DNA of 64,000 bases from an uncultured Bacteroidales bacterium (GCA_944326315.1 CALVDP010000004.1:1-64000); one strand, 5' to 3'. Positions 52,669-61,761 are shown, counted from the first letter of the stretch. Notes: generated by a model from the sequence alone, not told the origin. Made by a program: numbers and translations.

Positions 52669-53205
52669 ATGAAAAAGTTGTTATGGGGAGTGTTAATAGT
52701 ATTGACTATTACCATATTTTTTTTGTATAATTACGGTATATATGTAGAATCGAGAACTGAAAAAAAGATTTTTGATTCCCATTCGTACATTATAGGAACA
52801 ATATTAGACTTGTCTTGTGCTAATGACATAGTTGTCCATAAAAATATAGATTTTGAGTATAATACAATCTTGTTAACTGTTACATCTACTTGCGGAAGTT
52901 GTTATATTAAACTATCTCAAATCGACGCATTGGTTAAAAAAGATTCCAGATTTAAAAATGTCAATGTGCTAATCGTTGTAGAAGGTGATTATGAAAATGA
53001 AAAAATAATTTCTGTGATAGAGCAATACGGGTTTAACTATATTGTTGATAAGGGTAATTATATATTGAAAAATAACAGATATTTCTCAATGAATCAGATG
53101 TATGTGATTGACTCTAAAAATGAGGTCTTGCTTGTAGGAGATTTATTTGAAAGTATGACTATGCGTAGAATTTTTGCTAAATATATTATTAACTATGAAC
53201 GGTAG
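52669..53205 (+). CDS. Membrane-anchored thioredoxin-like protein with CGSC
   Basis: The 178-residue protein has an N-terminal membrane anchor or uncleaved signal (about residues 3-22, no lipobox). TILLTVTSTCGSC places Cys75 and Cys78 where the lipoprotein at 42197 has CSSC, and the following strands (VNVLIVVEGDY, MYVIDSKNEVLLVGDL) are collinear. It overlaps the propeller gene by 11 bases. Confidence 0.75.
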   Translation: MKKLLWGVLIVLTITIFFLYNYGIYVESRTEKKIFDSHSYIIGTILDLSCANDIVVHKNIDFEYNTILLTVTSTCGSCYIKLSQIDALVKKDSRFKNVNVLIVVEGDYENEKIISVIEQYGFNYIVDKGNYILKNNRYFSMNQMYVIDSKNEVLLVGDLFESMTMRRIFAKYIINYER

Positions 53206-54256
53206 ATTTTTAATCCCAGTACTCTTTTTAGTTCTACACGGATGTACCTCGGAAGAGAACCGAAGTGTTCATACTGTGTCACTTGGATCGCTTGAAGAGT
53301 ACCCGTATAGTGAAACCGTGTCAACTTCGTTTAATATACATGATACTACTGTTGTATCCCATGAAGATATTTGGATAGAAGATTCTCTGCTGATTGTCAA
53401 GTCTCAAGACAGAAATGGTTTTTTGCGCTTTTACTCTTTGAATACTGGAGAATTTATCAAGAGCTATGGCGTGATAGGCCGAGGACCGGATGAGTACTTG
53501 TACCCTCAGGTTTTTAAAAACTCAGACGGTACATTCGTTATTTCGGACAGAATGAAATTCAGTGTCATAAATGTGGAAGACTTTCTTCTGGACAGTCTTT
53601 ATAAGGCTGAATTGCATCCGGTCAAAGACGGATTGATGTCAATCACTTTCTTTTCGTATTTCCCTGACCGTGATTTGGTGGTATATAATAGCGGAAACAG
53701 GGAAAGCATGCTTGACTTCATGTCATTGAGAGATATGAAGATTAGTGAGTACGCTAACTTTCCGTCCATGTCCTCTAAGAAAGTCCCTCCTTTTGTCGCC
53801 AATACAAATGTATTCCGTTCCTGTATGGCAAGTGACAGCAGTTATGTGTATGCAGCCTATAATCTGTATCCTGTCATTGACATAATATCAATAGATGATA
53901 AGTCTGTGAGACGTAGTGTCCATCCGATGTCTCGGGCATATAACAGAGTTATAATCAAGGATGATTTGAATGCCGTTGTCGATAACCGGTTCATTTGTAA
54001 TCTGGATATAGATGTTGTCGGCGGAAACATATATACTTTGTACTTCGGAAAGTTGGAAGATGACATGGATGTCGGGACCATACCTCAAATTCTTAAATAT
54101 AATTCCTCTGGTGAACTTGTCAAAAGGTATAAGTTAAATAACTGTGTTTACAAGATATGTATAGATGTGAGGGAAGATGTAGCCTATGCTTTATCGTTTA
54201 ATGAGGACTATGAATCTTGTATCTTAAAAATATTATTGGACAGAATCGGCAACTGA
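53195..54256 (+). CDS. 6-bladed beta-propeller lipoprotein 19
   Basis: The 353-residue lipoprotein (Cys17, LVLHGC) has the signature IGRGPDEYL. ATG 53195 overlaps the CxxC gene. It is the intact relative of the truncated gene at 34303. It completes the smallest full cassette in the window: peptide, CxxC protein, propeller. Confidence 0.8.
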   Translation: MNGRFLIPVLFLVLHGCTSEENRSVHTVSLGSLEEYPYSETVSTSFNIHDTTVVSHEDIWIEDSLLIVKSQDRNGFLRFYSLNTGEFIKSYGVIGRGPDEYLYPQVFKNSDGTFVISDRMKFSVINVEDFLLDSLYKAELHPVKDGLMSITFFSYFPDRDLVVYNSGNRESMLDFMSLRDMKISEYANFPSMSSKKVPPFVANTNVFRSCMASDSSYVYAAYNLYPVIDIISIDDKSVRRSVHPMSRAYNRVIIKDDLNAVVDNRFICNLDIDVVGGNIYTLYFGKLEDDMDVGTIPQILKYNSSGELVKRYKLNNCVYKICIDVREDVAYALSFNEDYESCILKILLDRIGN

Positions 54257-54320
54257 TTTAAAAGGACTTTCAAACAGGAAGGTGCGCCGTCTGCGTATTG
54301 CATTTAGGAAAAGATAGCCG

Positions 54321-54358
54321 GCAAGTGCCTTGTCAAGTTGCCTTGACAAGGCACTTGC
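54321..54358 (+). terminator. Long perfect hairpin ending the array
   Basis: GCAAGTGCCTTGTCAAG pairs completely with its complement (54342-54358) around a four-base loop, giving a 17 bp stem 65 bases after the last propeller gene. There is no U-tract. It marks the end of the array on its right side. Confidence 0.65.
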
Positions 54359-54370
54359 CTTGAAAGATAG

Positions 54371-54415
54371 TTTGGAAATATAAGGGACTTTTGATAACTT
54401 TGTGTATTTGCACAC
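54371..54415 (+). promoter_or_regulatory. Promoter with inverted repeat, second glycosidase operon
   Basis: TTTG (54371-54374), 20 bp, TAACTTTG (54395-54402), and GTGT/ACAC (54402-54415) at the start site. This agrees with the ATG at 54445 and rules out the longer frame starting at 54391. Confidence 0.7.
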
Positions 54416-54444
54416 CAACTGTCGAAAATCAATATTTACTTTAT

Positions 54445-57423
54445 ATGAGAAAAATCAGAATTATTGTTGCGGGCCTTCTGCTGCTGACCTGTATGGGTGT
54501 CTATGCCAAGGCCCCGAAAGACACTGTGAGGATCCTCGCTATCGGAAACAGTTTTTCACAGGACGCGGTGGAACAGAACCTTCATGAACTGGCGGCAGCC
54601 GACGGTATTGTCGCCATTATCGGGAATGCCTACATCGGCGGATGCTCTCTGGAGCGCCACGTGAACAATTCTCGTACTGATGCACCGGCCTATGCCTACC
54701 GGAAAATACCTGCAGACGGCATCAGGACCGAACGCAAAGGCGCAAGGCTTTCGGAAATCCTTGCTGACGAGCAATGGGACTATGTGAGCTTCCAGCAGGC
54801 AAGCCCTCTTTCCGGACAGTTCTCCACGTATGAGGAATTCCTGCCGGAACTCTGCAGCTATGTCAAGGCAAGGGTGCCGGAAGATGTGAAATTCATGATG
54901 CACCAGACCTGGGCATATTCACAGGATTCCGGACATTCCGGCTTCAAAAACTACGGGAAAGACCAGATGACGATGTATAAGGCCATTGTGGATGCGTATG
55001 ACAGGGCTGCCAGGCTTGTGGGCATCAAGATTATCATTCCGTCAGGAACGGCCATCCAGAACGCCAGGACATCCTTCATCGGTGACAATATGGACAGGGA
55101 CGGGTATCATCTTGACCTGCTTTGGGGCAGGTATACGGCTGCCTGTGCGTGGTACGAGAAGATATTCGGGAACGTTCTCAGGAACAGCTACGCTCCGCAG
55201 GGCCTGACAGAGGATTATGTCGAGGTGTGCAGGCTTTCCGCCAGAGAGGCTGTGAAACATCCTGACGAGGTGACAAGGATAGATGTCGCCGAGCTTCCTG
55301 TACTTTATCGTGACGCCTCTCTGCCGGTGGAGACACGTGTGCAGGATCTGATGTCCAGGATGACCCTCCGCGAGAAAATCGCCCAGATCAACCAGTACAC
55401 CCTCGGCAGGAATGACAATGTGAACAATCTGGATGAAGTGGTGACCAAGGTGCCCGGTGAGGTCGGGTCGCTGATTTATTTCGGAGATGATGCAAGTCTC
55501 CGGAATGCCATGCAGAAGAAAGCTGTGGAGGGTACCCGTCTGGGAATTCCTATCCTTTTCGGCTTCGATGTCATCCACGGCTTCAGGACAGTATATCCCA
55601 TACCTCTTGCAATCGGAGCTTCATGGAATCCTGAACTTGCGGGAGAAGTCAGCAGGGTCGCTGCACAGGAAGCGTATGATGCCGGCATCAACTGGACATT
55701 CTCGCCGATGGTGGATATTGCCAGGGATGCAAGATGGGGCAGGATTGCGGAAGGATACGGCGAGGACCCGTATCTGACATCGGTATTCAGTGCCGCTACG
55801 GTGAAAGCCTATCAGGGAGACGACCTTTCAGAGCCGTACAACATCGCGGCCTGCCTCAAGCATTATGTGGGCTACGGTGCATCAGAGGCGGGGCGTGACT
55901 ACGTTCCTACGGAGATATCCCGCCAGACGCTGTGGGATACATACCTTCCTCCTTTCGAGGCAGGTGTCAGGGCCGGTGCGGCCACTCTCATGAGCTCTTT
56001 CAACAATATAAGCGGCATCCCGGGCTCTGCCAACCATTATACCATGACTGAAATCCTGAAGGAAAAATGGGGCCATGACGGTTTTGTGGTGGCTGACTGG
56101 AACGCCATTGTCCAGCTTGTGAACCAGGGACTTGCTAAAGACGGGAAAGAGGCAGCGATGTATGCCATCAATGCAGGTCTCGATATGGATATGGTGGACA
56201 ATCTCTATATGCAGCACCTTGAGGCTCTTGTGGCTGAGGGCAAGGTGTCGTTGTCCAGGGTGGATGATGCGGTGCGCCGTGTGCTCGCCCTCAAGTTTGA
56301 GCTCGGCCTGTTCGAGAAGCCATACACTGACGAGAAGCCGGAAAACGAGCGGATTCTGCTTCCGGAGAGTCTGGACGCAGCACAGAGGATGGCTGTAGAG
56401 TCCATGGTGCTCCTGAAGAATGATTCCGGCGTATTGCCGCTTGCCAAAGACCTTAAGATAGCCCTTGTAGGCCCTATGGCCAAAAACCAGGCTGACCTGC
56501 TCGGTTCCTGGTACGGACGCGGGCGTGCGGAAGATGTGACAAGCATATTCGACGGTCTTTCCGCCGTCATGGATTCCACGGTAATGTATGCTGAGGGCTG
56601 CGCCTTCGACGGTACTGACACTACAGGTTTTGCAAAGGCTGTGGAGACAGCGTCCGGAGCGGATGTCGTGGTGCTCTGTCTCGGGGAGAAACGCACATGG
56701 AGCGGCGAGAACGCTTCCCGTTCCACAATCGCCCTTCCGGAAATACAGGAACAGCTTCTGACGGCGGTGAAAAGGGCCGGGAAACCTGTCGTGGTACTGC
56801 TTTCCAACGGACGTTCCCTCGATCTGACAAGAATAGCGCCTGCTGCCGACGCCGTGCTGGAAATGTGGCAGCCTGGTGTGATGGCGGGACCTGCTGTAGC
56901 GGGCATACTGACCGGAGAGTACAATCCGTCAGGACGCCTTAATGTCACTTTCCCTTACACCACGGGGCAGATTCCTGTGTATTATAACCACAGGGAGAGC
57001 GGCCGCAGGGGATCACAGGGCCTGTACCAGGATATCCCGAGCACTCCGATGTATGAATTCGGGTACGGTCTCAGCTATACGGATTACGAATATGGAGATC
57101 TGAAAGTTTCCTCCGACACCATATCTGCAGGGGACAAGGTGACAGCTACTGTGACAGTACGCAATGCCGGAGAAATGGACGGCAAGGAGACCGTGCAGTG
57201 GTATGTCTGCGACCCGTATTCTTCAATCACGCGCCCGGTGAAGGAACTTAAGCATTTCGAGAAACGCCTGCTCAGAAGCGGTGAGGAGCATGTCTTCACT
57301 TTCGAGATAGACCCAGTGCACGACCTTTCGTTCGTGGACAGCGAAGGCAACCGTTTCGTCGAACCGGGGGACTTCTATATTATCGTCAAGGACATGAAGG
57401 CGAAGATAACATTGGTCGAGTAA
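54445..57423 (+). CDS. DUF4886-GH3 fusion: SGNH-like domain plus beta-glucosidase
   Basis: The 992-residue exported protein has a signal peptide (about residues 1-21). Residues 27-270 form a DUF4886 SGNH-hydrolase-like domain (ILAIGNSFSQDA with Ser in the first block). From about residue 300 a full GH3 enzyme of BglX type follows: nucleophile Asp551 in FVVADWNA, a GKPVVVLLSNGRSLDL segment, FPYTTGQIPVYYNH and a C-terminal fibronectin-like domain. Fusion of a putative esterase/deacylase to a GH3 suggests combined removal of acyl groups and sugars from one substrate. Confidence 0.85.
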   Translation: MRKIRIIVAGLLLLTCMGVYAKAPKDTVRILAIGNSFSQDAVEQNLHELAAADGIVAIIGNAYIGGCSLERHVNNSRTDAPAYAYRKIPADGIRTERKGARLSEILADEQWDYVSFQQASPLSGQFSTYEEFLPELCSYVKARVPEDVKFMMHQTWAYSQDSGHSGFKNYGKDQMTMYKAIVDAYDRAARLVGIKIIIPSGTAIQNARTSFIGDNMDRDGYHLDLLWGRYTAACAWYEKIFGNVLRNSYAPQGLTEDYVEVCRLSAREAVKHPDEVTRIDVAELPVLYRDASLPVETRVQDLMSRMTLREKIAQINQYTLGRNDNVNNLDEVVTKVPGEVGSLIYFGDDASLRNAMQKKAVEGTRLGIPILFGFDVIHGFRTVYPIPLAIGASWNPELAGEVSRVAAQEAYDAGINWTFSPMVDIARDARWGRIAEGYGEDPYLTSVFSAATVKAYQGDDLSEPYNIAACLKHYVGYGASEAGRDYVPTEISRQTLWDTYLPPFEAGVRAGAATLMSSFNNISGIPGSANHYTMTEILKEKWGHDGFVVADWNAIVQLVNQGLAKDGKEAAMYAINAGLDMDMVDNLYMQHLEALVAEGKVSLSRVDDAVRRVLALKFELGLFEKPYTDEKPENERILLPESLDAAQRMAVESMVLLKNDSGVLPLAKDLKIALVGPMAKNQADLLGSWYGRGRAEDVTSIFDGLSAVMDSTVMYAEGCAFDGTDTTGFAKAVETASGADVVVLCLGEKRTWSGENASRSTIALPEIQEQLLTAVKRAGKPVVVLLSNGRSLDLTRIAPAADAVLEMWQPGVMAGPAVAGILTGEYNPSGRLNVTFPYTTGQIPVYYNHRESGRRGSQGLYQDIPSTPMYEFGYGLSYTDYEYGDLKVSSDTISAGDKVTATVTVRNAGEMDGKETVQWYVCDPYSSITRPVKELKHFEKRLLRSGEEHVFTFEIDPVHDLSFVDSEGNRFVEPGDFYIIVKDMKAKITLVE

Positions 57424-57454
57424 TATCGAGTAATATTCTTCATTATACAGGATT

Positions 57455-59998
57455 ATGGCTTGCTTGAAATATGCGCTATGCGCAATGCTGACGCTCCTGA
57501 CGGCCGCAGGGGCCTATGCCCAGAGAACCACGCTGCTTATGGACAAGGGCTGGAAGTTCTCCAAGGGGGACTTTGCCGGGGCTGAAGCACCTGACTTCGA
57601 TGATTCTTCATGGGATGATGTCACGATACCGCACGACTGGGCCATTACGGGGCCGTTTGACAGGAATATCGATATCCAGACAGTGGCCATAAAACAGGAT
57701 CTGGAGAAGGTGGCGACCGTCAAGACGGGACGTACCGGCGGATTGCCGTACATCGGCACGGGATGGTACAGGAATGTGTTTTCCGTACCTGAAGGGAAGA
57801 AGGCTGTCCTTCTTTTCGACGGTGCCATGAGTGAGGCAAGGGTATTCGTGAACGGGACGGAGGTCTGTTTCTGGCCTTACGGCTACAACTCTTTCTGGTG
57901 CGATGTGACGGATGTCGTGAAGCCTGGTGACAATACTCTGGCGGTAAGACTGGAGAACAGGCCGTTTTCCTCCAGGTGGTATCCGGGAGCAGGTCTCTAC
58001 AGGAATGTCCGCCTGATTGTGACGAATCCTGTGCATATTCCGGTGTGGGGTACTTTTGTCACCACTCCGGAAGTCTCCGGCGACATGGCTGTGGTGGATG
58101 TGGAGACGCTGGTGTCAGCTCCTTCAGACGGAGGCAAGGTGACTCTCAGGTCAGAAATCTATGACGGCGACGGAATCCTTGTGGCCTCGGTCTCTGATGA
58201 AGTCCGCCTTGTTTCCGGCAGCCAGAAGGTGACACAGAACCTTACCGTGAAGAATCCGTCGCTATGGTCTCCGGATACACCTGTATTATATAATATGGTG
58301 TCGCGTCTTTATTCGGAAGACGGCAGTCTGTCAGACGAGTACGTGACACCTTTCGGTATCCGGACCATTGAATATATCCCGTACAAAGGATTTTTCCTGA
58401 ACGGGGAGAGGACGGTTTTCAAGGGCGTCTGCAACCATCATGACCTCGGGCCTCTCGGTGCTGCGGTCAATGTATCCGCCCTGCGTCATCAGCTGGAACT
58501 TCTCAAGGACATGGGCTGCAACGCCGTCAGGACGACCCACAATATGCCTGCTCCGGAACTGGTCCGTCTGTGCGACGAGATGGGGTTCATGATGATGGTC
58601 GAACCTTTCGACGAATGGGATATCGCCAAATGCGAGAACGGCTATCACCGTTTCTTCAATGAATGGGCGGAAAAGGACATGGTGAACATGCTGCATAATT
58701 TCCGCAACAGTCCTTCAGTAGTCATGTGGAGCATAGGCAACGAGGTCCCTACGCAGTGTTCCCCGTCAGGGTATGAAGTAGCGTCTTTCCTTCAGGACAT
58801 CTGCCACAGGGAGGATCCTACACGGCCTGTCACATGCGGCATGGACCAGGTGGACTGCATATTGGAAAACGGCTTTGCAGACATGATAGACATACCGGGC
58901 ATCAATTACAGGACATTCAGATACAAGGAAGTGTTCGATTCCCTGTCGAAAGGCTTTGTCCTTGGCTCGGAGACCGCCTCCACGGTAAGTTCGCGCGGGG
59001 TTTACAAGCTTCCGGTGATGAAACGCTACGGTGCCTTGTATGATGACCAGCAGTGCTCTTCGTACGATGTCGAATCCTGCGGCTGGTCCAATATACCGGA
59101 TGTCGATCTGGCGCTGGCCGAGGACTGCAGCTGGATTCTGGGCCAGTTTGTCTGGACTGGGTTTGACTACCTCGGGGAGCCGAGCCCGTACGGTACCGAT
59201 TCCTGGCCGAACCACAGTTCCATGTTCGGCATAATAGATCTGGCATCCATACCGAAGGACAGGTACTGGCTTTACAGGAGCGTGTGGAATGACAGGGAAA
59301 GCACTCTTCACATCCTTCCGCACTGGAACTGGGAGGGCCGTGAAGGCGAGAATATCCCGGTGTTTGTCTATACGAGCTGGCCGGAAGCGGAGCTTTTCCT
59401 GAACGGGAAGAGTCTCGGACGGCAGAAGAAAGGACCGGACGGCTATGTGGTTCCAGTGGATACTGTGGCCGTGTCGCTGTACACATCCTATGCCGGCACT
59501 CTCGGAGATGTGAACGCTCCGGTGGAGTCCAGGTTCAGGCTGATGTGGCCTGATGTGGAGTATGAGCCGGGAGAGATCCGGGTCGTGGCTTATGACGCTT
59601 CCGGGAACGTGGCGGAAAGCAGGACCGTACGCACCGCCGGCGAACCTTGCCGGCTGCTGCTGGAGACAGACCGGACATCTCTTGTCGCGGACGGGAAGGA
59701 CCTTGCCTATGTCACGGTCAGCGCAGTGGACAGGGACGGCAATTTCTGCCCGCTTGACGACAGGCTCGTGAAATTCAACGTCTCGGGTGCAGGCACTTTC
59801 AAGGCTTCGGCCAACGGCGACCCTACATCCCTCGATCCGTTCCATATACCGCAGATGCATCTATTCAACGGGAAGCTGACAGTCATAGTCTGCTCGTCCG
59901 GCGAGGAAGGCAGGCTTACTCTGGATGTCTCCGCCGAAGGCCTTGAGACTTCATCCATTGCACTGGATGTCAGGAAACCGGAGTCTACATCCCGTTGA
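57455..59998 (+). CDS. Secreted GH2 beta-galactosidase-type enzyme
   Basis: The 847-residue protein has a signal peptide (about residues 1-22), a GH2 sugar-binding domain (IPHDWAITGPF, IGTGWYRNVF), an immunoglobulin-like domain and a TIM barrel. The acid/base motif is WSIGNE (Glu430) and the nucleophile motif VLGSETAST (Glu506). C-terminal beta-sandwiches (about residues 640-840) are typical of large Bacteroidota GH2 enzymes. It lies 31 bases after the GH3 fusion gene. Its 3' end overlaps the convergent LacI-type gene by 14 bases. Confidence 0.85.
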   Translation: MACLKYALCAMLTLLTAAGAYAQRTTLLMDKGWKFSKGDFAGAEAPDFDDSSWDDVTIPHDWAITGPFDRNIDIQTVAIKQDLEKVATVKTGRTGGLPYIGTGWYRNVFSVPEGKKAVLLFDGAMSEARVFVNGTEVCFWPYGYNSFWCDVTDVVKPGDNTLAVRLENRPFSSRWYPGAGLYRNVRLIVTNPVHIPVWGTFVTTPEVSGDMAVVDVETLVSAPSDGGKVTLRSEIYDGDGILVASVSDEVRLVSGSQKVTQNLTVKNPSLWSPDTPVLYNMVSRLYSEDGSLSDEYVTPFGIRTIEYIPYKGFFLNGERTVFKGVCNHHDLGPLGAAVNVSALRHQLELLKDMGCNAVRTTHNMPAPELVRLCDEMGFMMMVEPFDEWDIAKCENGYHRFFNEWAEKDMVNMLHNFRNSPSVVMWSIGNEVPTQCSPSGYEVASFLQDICHREDPTRPVTCGMDQVDCILENGFADMIDIPGINYRTFRYKEVFDSLSKGFVLGSETASTVSSRGVYKLPVMKRYGALYDDQQCSSYDVESCGWSNIPDVDLALAEDCSWILGQFVWTGFDYLGEPSPYGTDSWPNHSSMFGIIDLASIPKDRYWLYRSVWNDRESTLHILPHWNWEGREGENIPVFVYTSWPEAELFLNGKSLGRQKKGPDGYVVPVDTVAVSLYTSYAGTLGDVNAPVESRFRLMWPDVEYEPGEIRVVAYDASGNVAESRTVRTAGEPCRLLLETDRTSLVADGKDLAYVTVSAVDRDGNFCPLDDRLVKFNVSGAGTFKASANGDPTSLDPFHIPQMHLFNGKLTVIVCSSGEEGRLTLDVSAEGLETSSIALDVRKPESTSR

Positions 59999-61064
59999 AC
60001 TTGCTGAACCAGGGCAGGTTCTCTGCCATTATGATGCCGACAGGCATCTTGTTCGATATGTTGCCGTCCGCCTCCCTGTACAGCAGGTGGCGGATGGCTG
60101 CTTTTATGGCGTTGTAGCCCTGTATCTCAGGATATTGGCAGATTATGGCCTGTATGGATTTGTCTGCAAGGCATCTGCGGTTGCTTGCAGTAAGGTCGAA
60201 GGCGATGACGGATATGTCGTCTATCCCTCTGGATGAAAGTATGTCGGCTATTATGTATCCTCTGGAATCCAGCACTGCGAGACCTTTGGTGTCCGGGTTT
60301 TCTTCCAGGAATTCGAGCAGTGCCTTTTCGTTCTCGGCCGGGTCGGATGACACGACGCCTGTTTCCTTCAGCCTGCCGGAGAGCCCGGCTTCGGAAAAGT
60401 ATGAGACAAGTCCGGCTTTCCTTTCAGGCACACTGCTTACGGAAGGGACTGATGACTGATGCGGGGTTATGAATGCGAATAATGAATTTTTCTGGGGGGG
60501 GGGTGGAGCTATTAAACTGAGAAGGCGTCCCGCAAGCCGTCCGCAGGCATACTGGTCGGCGGAAAAAGCGGCCACCGGGGCTGCTCCCGGCATCTCTGCA
60601 TCCACGAAGACGTATGGTATCTTTCTGTTCCTGAGAATGGAGCAGAGCCTGAGCGTCTCCTCTGTGAATACGGGGCCGATGATGACTGCATCCGTCTCCG
60701 TCATGGCCACGCTGTTGAATACTTCCCGGCAGGAATACACGTCGGAAAGGCTGTAGAGCGCGCGGGTGCAGTCGATGCTGATGTCTGAGAACTCGTCGAG
60801 GGCGTGGTCCACTCCGTCGAGAATTGAATTCCAGTATCCGCCCGTATCCGGCCCCGGCACCGTTACCGTTATCCTGAAACCTTTGCGCAGACCTACGGCT
60901 GAGGTGTGTATGTTGTTCCTGTATTTAGATTCCCGCAGCACCTTCTCCACTGCCGCCTGTGCGGCTTCTGATACCTTGCCCCTGTTGTGCAGTATCCTGT
61001 CCACCGTCCCCGCCGATACTCCGGCGAGTTTCGCTATGCTTGTTATCGTGAGCTGTTTCGGCAT
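59985..61064 (-). CDS. LacI-family transcriptional regulator with a C10 tract
   Basis: The 359-residue regulator has an N-terminal helix-turn-helix (TSIAKLAGVSAGTVDRILHN, about residues 7-26) and a periplasmic-binding-protein-like ligand domain. It is convergent with the GH3/GH2 operon and probably controls it, possibly in response to a released sugar. A run of ten C bases on the coding strand (60494-60503) encodes a proline string in the linker at about residues 188-190. Slippage there would shift the frame, so on/off variation is possible. Confidence 0.85.
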   Translation of the reverse strand: MPKQLTITSIAKLAGVSAGTVDRILHNRGKVSEAAQAAVEKVLRESKYRNNIHTSAVGLRKGFRITVTVPGPDTGGYWNSILDGVDHALDEFSDISIDCTRALYSLSDVYSCREVFNSVAMTETDAVIIGPVFTEETLRLCSILRNRKIPYVFVDAEMPGAAPVAAFSADQYACGRLAGRLLSLIAPPPPQKNSLFAFITPHQSSVPSVSSVPERKAGLVSYFSEAGLSGRLKETGVVSSDPAENEKALLEFLEENPDTKGLAVLDSRGYIIADILSSRGIDDISVIAFDLTASNRRCLADKSIQAIICQYPEIQGYNAIKAAIRHLLYREADGNISNKMPVGIIMAENLPWFSKFNGM

Positions 61065-61126
61065 TGTCTTGATGTTTGGGCCCGGTCATTTCCCGGACCA
61101 ATGTGGCTGAATTAAGTAAAACACTT

Positions 61127-61158
61127 CAAAAATAATTCATAAAATCCATAAAGTCAAA
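61127..61158 (-). promoter_or_regulatory. Promoter of the LacI-type gene
   Basis: On the minus strand TTTG (61155-61158), 20 bp, TATTTTTG (61127-61134). No inverted repeat at the start site. Confidence 0.65.
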
Positions 61159-61203
61159 AAAACGGCGCCGGCAAAGGAAAAAAGGAAAATTTTCCGAGAT
61201 GAT

Positions 61204-61234
61204 TTTGAATATTAAAAAAATAACTCTACTTTTG
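61204..61234 (+). promoter_or_regulatory. Promoter of the HU gene
   Basis: TTTG (61204-61207), 19 bp, TACTTTTG (61227-61234), a consensus promoter without the inverted repeat. This shows that the repeat is not part of the general promoter. Confidence 0.75.
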
Positions 61235-61278
61235 CACGAATTAGTGGAAAGTTTTTTATTTTTTAATAATTAGAAGCA

Positions 61279-61554
61279 ATGACTAAGGCAGAGATTGTAA
61301 ACGAAGTCGCCAAGGCGACCGGAATTGAGAAGATTACAGTTCAGACTGTTGTTGAGGCATTTATGGAAAGCGTCAAGGATTCCCTGACCAAGGGCAATCC
61401 TGTGTATCTCAGGGGATTCGGCAGCTTCATCATCAAGCACAGGGCTGAAAAGGCAGCAAGAAATATCAAGCAGAAGACCACTTTGACTATTCCTGCACAC
61501 GATATTCCTGCATTCAAGCCGGCCAAGGTTTTTATGAATGCAGTAAAGAAATAA
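61279..61554 (+). CDS. HU/IHF-family DNA-binding protein
   Basis: The 91-residue protein has the complete HU fold: N-terminal helices (MTKAEIVNEVAKATG), then YLRGFGSFIIKHRAEKAARN leading into the DNA-binding arms and a closing helix. It bends DNA as a dimer and contributes to nucleoid structure. It is the expected length for the family and lies upstream of the RNase G gene. Confidence 0.95.
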   Translation: MTKAEIVNEVAKATGIEKITVQTVVEAFMESVKDSLTKGNPVYLRGFGSFIIKHRAEKAARNIKQKTTLTIPAHDIPAFKPAKVFMNAVKK

Positions 61555-61575
61555 TAATCCAAAAACTTTAAAGTC

Positions 61576-61668
61576 ATGCCAAGCGGTAAGAAAAGAAAGA
61601 GACATAAGATGTCAACGCACAAGCGTAAGAAACGCTTGCGCAAGAACAGGCATAAGAAGAGAAAGTAA
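61576..61668 (+). CDS. 30-residue basic protein, AURKAIP1/COX24-like
   Basis: A very short reading frame starts 21 bases after the HU stop and encodes a protein that is almost entirely Lys, Arg and His (MPSGKKRKRHK, then MSTHKRKKRLRKNRHKKRK). The pattern resembles the COX24/AURKAIP1 (mitoribosomal mS38) tail, and proteins of this kind are annotated next to HU and RNase G in many Bacteroidota. A ribosome-associated role is likely but unproven. Confidence 0.75.
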   Translation: MPSGKKRKRHKMSTHKRKKRLRKNRHKKRK

Positions 61669-61761
61669 TTTCTCTGGTCTGCGTCTTAGCGCAGTAAGCC
61701 GAACATAAGGCGGTGTCTGGAGGGCACCCCTTTGTTTTTTGTATTGAAGCCAATAAATCAG

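Noticed and set aside
58766..59860. Minus-strand frame of 364 codons opposite the GH2 gene
   Set aside because: The GH2 catalytic motifs are on the plus strand, and the antisense translation shows no recognisable pattern.
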